Below are positions 58,520 through 64,000 of a stretch of 64,000 bases of DNA, in pieces. Location of the stretch: the IMG/VR virus record IMGVR_UViG_3300025098_000012, positions 162,699 through 226,698 of that record. One strand, 5' to 3'. Source of the stretch: a virus. Position numbers and translations under genes: made by a program. Under the pieces are notes generated by a model. That model made no database searches. It was not told the DNA's origin and saw only the letters and a program-made list of their open reading frames with translations. The first letter of the stretch is position 1, and each line of letters opens with the position of its first letter.

Positions 58520-60382
58520 ATGCAGAATATAACTAGTAGAATAAGACCACCAAGAGCAGTAGTCGAACAGATCGAAGAATACCTATTAAGCCAAGTCGGG
58601 GTATACGAAACCCTTAATCTAAATGTTAATGTTCCCCCACCTCCAAGAACTCGTGGTTATGTAGAGGACTTAGACTTGAGAGTGGAGATAATTCCTCCTC
58701 ATGCGTCTGAAAAATATAATAGAGTTGAAGCTAAATATGACTCTACGAACTCTGTTCTTTATGTGAACCTCCCCTACTTTGAAAAAAAATATGAGGGAAG
58801 GGAACTAGCAGAAGCTCTTTACAGAGTAGTCGCTCACGAGCTAGTTCATGTATATCAAATCCTTTATACTAGATCACGAGATGGCGATCCGAGATCTGAC
58901 TCTCCAACAGCAGGGCTTCCTGGACTTAGAGAGAGAACCCCACAATATAGACAGGAAACAGGTGAGATACTTGACCATCGTTTAGACGACAATGAGTTTT
59001 ACCCACGCTTAGAGGACACCATCAATGCAATCAACTTTGTAGCGAGAACAAGGCAAGATGAGATAGCGAGTATCATTTCTTATGTTGTAGGTGAGTCAAA
59101 ACGACCAGCGTACCGTTCTAAGCACTTAAGAGAGCCTATGGCATGGCTTGAAGACTTAGGGAAGTACGCACCTAAAAAGTTCCTCAAAGCTGTGAGAAAG
59201 ATCAAGAACGAGTTCCCCGAAACAGCAAAAATGCGTACTGCCGATTTCTTTAGGCAGGTTAGTCCTCCCGATGAGTTAAGTACCTTTAGTAATGGAACAC
59301 CCACAGGTAAAGGAACAGACCTTAAAGACAAAGGTGAAGGCTCTCAAATGCCAAATGGAGATGGAGCTAGGAATATAGGTCGCCCTAGCCCCGACTCCCC
59401 TAACCTTAAATCAAGAAATCTTGATCGCTCTGAGTCTTATGGTCGTAAGCCTGCTGAGGGATTTGATGGAGGTTATGTGCATGATAGTGGTAGCGGTAGT
59501 GCTAGGGTTATCCCTTATGATAGTGGTTTTGCGAACAACTCATCTCCTTTGAGAAAAGCGTCAAAGCGTGTTGCTCACAGATACTTAGATTCATTAAAAG
59601 CACCTTCGATGAAGACATCGGCAAGACCGATACGCATTGATAAAGCTAAGATCAAAGAGATGACTAAGGATGCGATCAAAACCCTTGAGGACATAGTTAA
59701 GAAAACTAAGGAGGAAACCTTATCCAAAGCTATCAAACGCAAGACGAGAGACGGAACTATATTTCTAGGTAGCTACCTAGATTCTGGTTCCTCTATTGAG
59801 ATTCAGATCATGGTCAAAGAAACGCACGAAAATGGGCAGTACATCTACAATCCACAAAGGGGTTTGCATGAGATCGAAATCTATCTTGCAGATAGAACCG
59901 TCAAAGAACTGACTCACCCTTATCTGTATAAAATGTCAATAAGACCAGCGATGGTTAAGCACATATACTCTATTCTCATACATGAGATTACTCATGCCGT
60001 TGAGCGAATCCGATACTTGCAGACTGACGAGGACTTGCTAGGCTTTGGTTTAAATCAAGGATCTAGGTTTGATAAGGCAAAGATCAAGACACGCAAAGAC
60101 AAAGATAAGGTATTAAAGGCGTATTACAATGACCCTAGCGAGGTTAAGGCTTACCTCCAACAGATTGCTGATGAAGTAGAGGAATACCTTAACCAAAAGC
60201 ATGGAGGGCTGTCTAAAGAATCCCTACAGTCTGGTTGGAGAGATTCTTTTGGTTATTACGGTTCTAAGACTTGGGATCAAGTTTCTAAATACCTCACCCC
60301 AAAGAACCAAAAGTATATCAAGAAAGCAGTGCTCTCACATCTCATAGAGACCATAGACTCAAAGGAATCAACCAATGGCTAA
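58520..60382 (+). CDS. Protein with two HExxH metallopeptidase-like domains
   Basis: The 620-residue protein starts MQNITSRIRPPRAVVEQIEE after AAGGAG. Domain 1 has VVAHELVHVYQ (HELVH near 113) and a downstream acidic motif DDNEFYPRLED. A disordered linker rich in Gly, Ser and Pro leads to KRVAHRYLDSL, a tag. Domain 2 has LIHEITHAVERIRY (HEITH) and later DPSEVKAYLQQ. HExxH plus a distant Glu suggests zinc peptidases, but no known family is recognised. The next two genes carry related domains. Confidence 0.65.
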   Translation: MQNITSRIRPPRAVVEQIEEYLLSQVGVYETLNLNVNVPPPPRTRGYVEDLDLRVEIIPPHASEKYNRVEAKYDSTNSVLYVNLPYFEKKYEGRELAEALYRVVAHELVHVYQILYTRSRDGDPRSDSPTAGLPGLRERTPQYRQETGEILDHRLDDNEFYPRLEDTINAINFVARTRQDEIASIISYVVGESKRPAYRSKHLREPMAWLEDLGKYAPKKFLKAVRKIKNEFPETAKMRTADFFRQVSPPDELSTFSNGTPTGKGTDLKDKGEGSQMPNGDGARNIGRPSPDSPNLKSRNLDRSESYGRKPAEGFDGGYVHDSGSGSARVIPYDSGFANNSSPLRKASKRVAHRYLDSLKAPSMKTSARPIRIDKAKIKEMTKDAIKTLEDIVKKTKEETLSKAIKRKTRDGTIFLGSYLDSGSSIEIQIMVKETHENGQYIYNPQRGLHEIEIYLADRTVKELTHPYLYKMSIRPAMVKHIYSILIHEITHAVERIRYLQTDEDLLGFGLNQGSRFDKAKIKTRKDKDKVLKAYYNDPSEVKAYLQQIADEVEEYLNQKHGGLSKESLQSGWRDSFGYYGSKTWDQVSKYLTPKNQKYIKKAVLSHLIETIDSKESTNG

Positions 60383-62336
60383 AAATGTACCTACCGATGA
60401 GAAGTTATGGACTGAGATACAATCTCTAGCTAAAGGTGAGTCTAGTAAGCCTGTTTCTAGGGGTAAAGAGTCTGTCAATCCTGTGAATGATGGGAAAGGG
60501 TTTGAAACTTTCCCATCGGCTTATGCTAACGGTTGGGCTTTGGCTCAGTACAAGCGACTAGGTGGTAAGTGGAAAAAGGAATCTAAAAAAGCAGGTCTGA
60601 TAAGACCTCCAAAACATATTGTAGATAAAGTTTCAGAGATACTGACGGCAGGGTTTGCTTCTTATTGGGTTGGGAAGCAAAAGGAAATGGATAATAAACC
60701 GTATTTATCTATATCTCTTGAAAAGATCTCTAACTTTGAAAACCTTATCGAAGATTTAGATGAAGCGTATATGTCCGTAAGGATGAAACGAGCTACTTTT
60801 GATGAATTGGAAAGAGCTTTAAGAGCTTTGAGAGTATCGACTCAAGAGCTTATAGATATGTTTAAAGGGCGAATACCTCCTACCCTTGAAAAGATGAGTC
60901 ATATTTTAGAAAACATGAGTCCGATTAGTGTCTTTGAAGAACCTAAAAAATATAAAAAAGAATTTATGTTTTTAGGTAGGACATTCGGTTTAATTTCAGA
61001 GTTGAGATCTCTGAGACAAGATCCTGTTTCTTACATCTCAGAGAAATCAAGGGCATTATATGAGGGTGAAGCTAATAAAGTTAAAAGGTTTGATAAATTC
61101 TTAGATCGACCTTCTCAATCGACATGGATTTTTCAAACAGAAGATTTAGGCACACTTCGGTTACAAGTAAGAGAATCTAAGGGTGCTAAGGGTTTAGCGT
61201 ATTATCGTTATGATGAAATTGATGATCTACATACAATAACCGTTAGGGTGTTTCCTAACTCCAATGACTTGAGTGGGGAAGATCTAGGTAAGATTAAAGA
61301 TTATGTACGGCATGAGTTAGTTCATGCTATGCAAAAAAAAATGTCATTGGACTTCAATGTTGATCAAGCAGGTATTCCTTTCCAAAAGCGAGATATGACT
61401 TACTTGCAAGGACATAAATACAAAGAAAAAGACCTTAAAGCTCAATATGAAAGAGAGGGTCTTGACTCAGATTTGGTAAGTATCCATGCACTTGATGACA
61501 TCGAGTTTTATACGAGACTTTTAGATGAAGTGGTGGAATTTCAGAGACTTAATGTGAGTGGTTCAGACCTTAATCAAGAGGTGCATGAGTGGGTGTCCAA
61601 AAGAAAATTTTTTGTAAGTTTAAAAAGGTTTAAGAAAAAGAATTGGAACAAGGCTGTTGGTATTTTCTTTGAAGCAGTCAGTTCTAATCGAAAGTATGCT
61701 CGTAAGTGGGACAAAGATCATTGTGAGTCTAAGAGTTGCGATGAGATGGGCTTCTCTGAAAAGGCTTCATGTCGCCCCTATAAGAACTGCTACGAGAAGT
61801 CAGCGTCCTCCAAAGTTAAACCCATGTACTTAGGTTCAGAAAGTGGAGCGATGGCTTACGATTTCTACTTTATGCGTGTGGAAAAGGATTACTATTACCA
61901 CTACACATACAGAGATCGTGCCGAAGAAATAATAGAGGATGGTTATTTAAGACCCAATTTCTACAACGATCAACCAGGAGGACAAGGTGTTTTTGCCATC
62001 TCTGGATCTTATGGACAAGAGGTCACAGACCTTCAAGTCAGTGGTTCTAGGAAAAAACACATGGATAGGATAGTTGCCCTCAAGTTTAAGACTAAAACTG
62101 AGCCTAAGTATGGATACCCCGAAGAAATCATTTGGGATAAACCTGTGAAACTTATTCGACCAGAGATTGTTAGCTTTTCGGAAGCTGAGGCAGACATTAA
62201 GAGGAATGAGGACTTAGGAGAATACTTCAAGGTATTTTACGACTTTAAGAAGGCTGTCGAGATTAAAAAAGAATATGGAACAGTGATCTCTAGGGTTGCT
62301 CACAGATACTTAAGGAATCTAAAAAATGAAACATAA
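60375..62336 (+). CDS. Metallopeptidase-like protein with ART-like C-terminal domain
   Basis: The N-terminus holds ETFPSAYANGWALAQYKRLG, a short segment I recall from large phage proteins. Next come RPPKHIVDKVSEIL (shared with neighbours), VRHELVHAMQ (HELVH) and DDIEFYTRLLDE. A Cys-rich stretch follows (HCESKSCDEMGFSEKASC). The C-terminal part, HYTYRDRAEEIIEDGYLRP then GGQGVFAISGSYGQ, looks like an ADP-ribosyltransferase-type fold. It ends VISRVAHRYLRNLKNET, a tag. It overlaps the previous gene by eight bases. Functions are inferred from motifs only. Confidence 0.6.
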   Translation: MAKNVPTDEKLWTEIQSLAKGESSKPVSRGKESVNPVNDGKGFETFPSAYANGWALAQYKRLGGKWKKESKKAGLIRPPKHIVDKVSEILTAGFASYWVGKQKEMDNKPYLSISLEKISNFENLIEDLDEAYMSVRMKRATFDELERALRALRVSTQELIDMFKGRIPPTLEKMSHILENMSPISVFEEPKKYKKEFMFLGRTFGLISELRSLRQDPVSYISEKSRALYEGEANKVKRFDKFLDRPSQSTWIFQTEDLGTLRLQVRESKGAKGLAYYRYDEIDDLHTITVRVFPNSNDLSGEDLGKIKDYVRHELVHAMQKKMSLDFNVDQAGIPFQKRDMTYLQGHKYKEKDLKAQYEREGLDSDLVSIHALDDIEFYTRLLDEVVEFQRLNVSGSDLNQEVHEWVSKRKFFVSLKRFKKKNWNKAVGIFFEAVSSNRKYARKWDKDHCESKSCDEMGFSEKASCRPYKNCYEKSASSKVKPMYLGSESGAMAYDFYFMRVEKDYYYHYTYRDRAEEIIEDGYLRPNFYNDQPGGQGVFAISGSYGQEVTDLQVSGSRKKHMDRIVALKFKTKTEPKYGYPEEIIWDKPVKLIRPEIVSFSEAEADIKRNEDLGEYFKVFYDFKKAVEIKKEYGTVISRVAHRYLRNLKNET

Positions 62337-64000
62337 GTCTTTAATCGAAAAGGTGGCCCAACGCTATTTAGAGTCTGTAAAGCGTGATGATCCTAAAAAA
62401 AAGAACACTGGTAAGGGTGGGTTAGGTACTTGGTTTGCAGGGCATGGTGGTGGAGATCCCGATGATCGTGCTACATGGGGCGATTGGATTGCTATAACAC
62501 CTGTAAAACACACTATCAAAAAAGAAGATGGAGAGGACAAGACCTATGAACCAGGAGACATTGTTGGCCCATGTGCCATATCTAGTGAAAAAGAGTGGTC
62601 AGATGTTACAAGTGGGGGAAAAAAACCCCTCAAGTGTATGCCACGAGAAAAAGCATGGAAAATGCCCAAGAAAGACCGAGCCGAGATTGCCAAAAAGAAA
62701 AGGCGGGAAGAAGCGAAGCATCGTGGGAAGAAGCCTGTTAATACTCCGACTTTCTCTGATGAAGCTAAAGAGATCACAGAGAAAAAGAAGAAGACTTCTG
62801 GCTTAATCAGACCTCCAAAACACATTGTAGATCAAGTAGCAGAAATAGGTAAAGGATTACTCGCCCAATACTGGATTAAAAGGGAAAAAGAGGATAGCTC
62901 CAAAGGTGGACTAGATCCAGAGTCTGTTGAGGGTCTTGAGTGGATACTTGAGGATCTTGATTATCTGCCACTTGGGGTCAAAAGAGGTGAACATGATGAG
63001 GAAGAAGTGATCTTCCAAGTCAGAAATGTACAGAGAGCTTTTTCCGAGATAGATGAACAGATGGAATCTGCAAACCTCAAATACTCAGACTTCCACAAAA
63101 TCAAGACAAAGATAGATCAGCTCGATGCACAGAGCATCTTTAATGACCCAAGAGGGAATAAGGCTCTCATCGGGTCTATCTCGGATAGGGCATCTGATTT
63201 ACTTCGTGAGTTTAAAAAATGGTCAACAGGGAGTAAACAATACATCCCCACCTTAATGCGTAATGACTACCTTGAAGCTGTCGAACGACTGTCAAAGTAC
63301 AAGGTCAAGGACAGTGGTAGATACTATGTTGAAGATGATGAGCTAGGCTTAGTGGCAGTACATCTTCAAGAGTCCTCACATGGTGCGGCTCAATACTATT
63401 GGGATGGTATTCACCACATCATATTTAATGTTCTCAAGAATATGACTGAACTCCCTCTCAAGTATTTAACAGATCGAGAAACGATAGCAGGACATGAGCT
63501 AGTTCATGCAATGCAACAACATTACGCTAATAAAGCGAACATAGAGGAAGCAGGATTACCAAGTCAGAAAAGAGATGAACAGTTTCGTTTTGACATGAAG
63601 GAGAAACAGAAAGAGCTGAGAGTCCAATATGCTAGAGAGGGGATGGATTTTGAGCTGATCTCTATCCATGCGTTAGATGACATAGAGTTTTACTCTCGCC
63701 TACTCGATGAGGTTACTGAGTTCAAAAGACGCAATAAGGGTCTTAATGATGAAATACATAAATGGGTAAAAAAACGACCTTTTTTTGTAAGTCTTAAGAG
63801 ATTTAAGCGTAGGAATTGGAAAAAAGCAGTAGGCATCTTTGTTGATGCTGTGCAACTTAAAGCTAAGTCAGCTAGTCGGGTAGCTCATCTCTATTTGCAA
63901 GCGGCTGCTCAACCTGCACAAGACCTAGCAGGTGTCAAAACATGGGTCGATAAAACCCGACAAGACCAAATCAATAACGATACCTCTACCCCAAATAAAT
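62326..64000 (+). CDS. Metallopeptidase-like protein, third copy (partial)
   Basis: The frame starts MKHKSLIEKVAQRYLESVKR, the tag at its very N-terminus, overlapping the previous stop, and stays open to the window end. After a short region with WFAGHGGGDPDD and a basic stretch, it repeats the family layout: RPPKHIVDQVAEIG, IAGHELVHAMQQ (HELVH) and DDIEFYSRLLDE. A second tag, SRVAHLYLQAAAQ, follows. It is truncated only by the window. It is clearly a paralog of the previous gene. Confidence 0.65.
   Translation, partial: MKHKSLIEKVAQRYLESVKRDDPKKKNTGKGGLGTWFAGHGGGDPDDRATWGDWIAITPVKHTIKKEDGEDKTYEPGDIVGPCAISSEKEWSDVTSGGKKPLKCMPREKAWKMPKKDRAEIAKKKRREEAKHRGKKPVNTPTFSDEAKEITEKKKKTSGLIRPPKHIVDQVAEIGKGLLAQYWIKREKEDSSKGGLDPESVEGLEWILEDLDYLPLGVKRGEHDEEEVIFQVRNVQRAFSEIDEQMESANLKYSDFHKIKTKIDQLDAQSIFNDPRGNKALIGSISDRASDLLREFKKWSTGSKQYIPTLMRNDYLEAVERLSKYKVKDSGRYYVEDDELGLVAVHLQESSHGAAQYYWDGIHHIIFNVLKNMTELPLKYLTDRETIAGHELVHAMQQHYANKANIEEAGLPSQKRDEQFRFDMKEKQKELRVQYAREGMDFELISIHALDDIEFYSRLLDEVTEFKRRNKGLNDEIHKWVKKRPFFVSLKRFKRRNWKKAVGIFVDAVQLKAKSASRVAHLYLQAAAQPAQDLAGVKTWVDKTRQDQINNDTSTPNK

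Overview
The window reads as part of a large tailed-phage (probably jumbo myovirus-type) genome infecting a Gram-negative bacterium. It has densely packed genes on both strands, many overlapping stop/start pairs, a complete head-building block, phage-encoded replication, repair and nucleotide-metabolism enzymes, homing endonucleases and an intein. The Gram-negative host is inferred from an encoded signal-peptide beta-barrel protein ending in Phe (4058-4588). No terminase, tail, DNA polymerase or RNA polymerase gene is visible, so this is one slice of a bigger genome. I saw no tRNA, rRNA or CRISPR array.

Layout. 0-6.5 kb: NusG-like factor, DnaX-type clamp-loader ATPase, a Rad50/SbcC-like ATPase that ends at its zinc hook, outer-membrane protein, LAGLIDADG endonuclease. 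6.6-15.2 kb (minus): head cluster with major capsid protein, decoration-like protein, acidic EF-hand scaffold-like protein, prohead protease and two large unknown proteins. 15.3-18.1 kb: small accessory genes including a ribbon-helix-helix protein and three paralogs. 18.1-27.4 kb: topoisomerase IB, flavin reductase, GMP reductase carrying a mini-intein, Fe/Mn superoxide dismutase, SbcD-like nuclease, adenylosuccinate synthetase. 27.4-35.5 kb: RecD-like and UvrD-like helicases, HAD phosphatase, DHH-like protein. 35.5-46.4 kb: GIY-YIG endonuclease, ribonucleotide reductase NrdB and NrdA, 2H phosphoesterase-like protein, SNF2 ATPase, alpha/beta hydrolase, HolA- and HolB-like clamp-loader subunits. 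46.4-47.1 kb: a non-coding region full of perfect hairpins. 47.1-54 kb: small unknown genes, ClpP-like protease, a WGR-domain protein. 53.6-57.9 kb: portal protein operon, primase zinc-finger protein, small genes. 58.0-58.5 kb: a second structured non-coding region between promoters. 58.5-64 kb: three related genes carrying four HExxH metallopeptidase-like domains; the last runs off the window.

How the genes fit together. DnaX, HolA and HolB supply a bacterial-type clamp loader. NrdA/NrdB, GMP reductase and PurA form a nucleotide programme that should move guanine nucleotides toward adenine nucleotides. SbcD/half-SbcC, RecD, UvrD, SNF2 and TopIB handle recombination and topology.

Two recurring intergenic motifs look like promoters. 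P1 (sense consensus TAGTTTATTTATA) precedes head genes, several MRRSA-family genes and others. P2 (GTAACCCCTTATNTATA) precedes small early-looking genes, the SNF2 gene and the 58 kb RNA region. They occur back to back at divergent junctions (15.2, 39.8 and 58.5 kb).

Two protein tags also recur across otherwise unrelated proteins. One is an N-terminal amphipathic segment, MRRSASEVIRNLEMRIARLE and variants (six copies, several with a shared leader). The other is a short RVAxRYL-like motif at protein ends and domain borders. These tags, the two structured non-coding regions and the metallopeptidase cluster are the best candidates for undescribed biology here. All functional calls are from reading the sequence; no database search was run.
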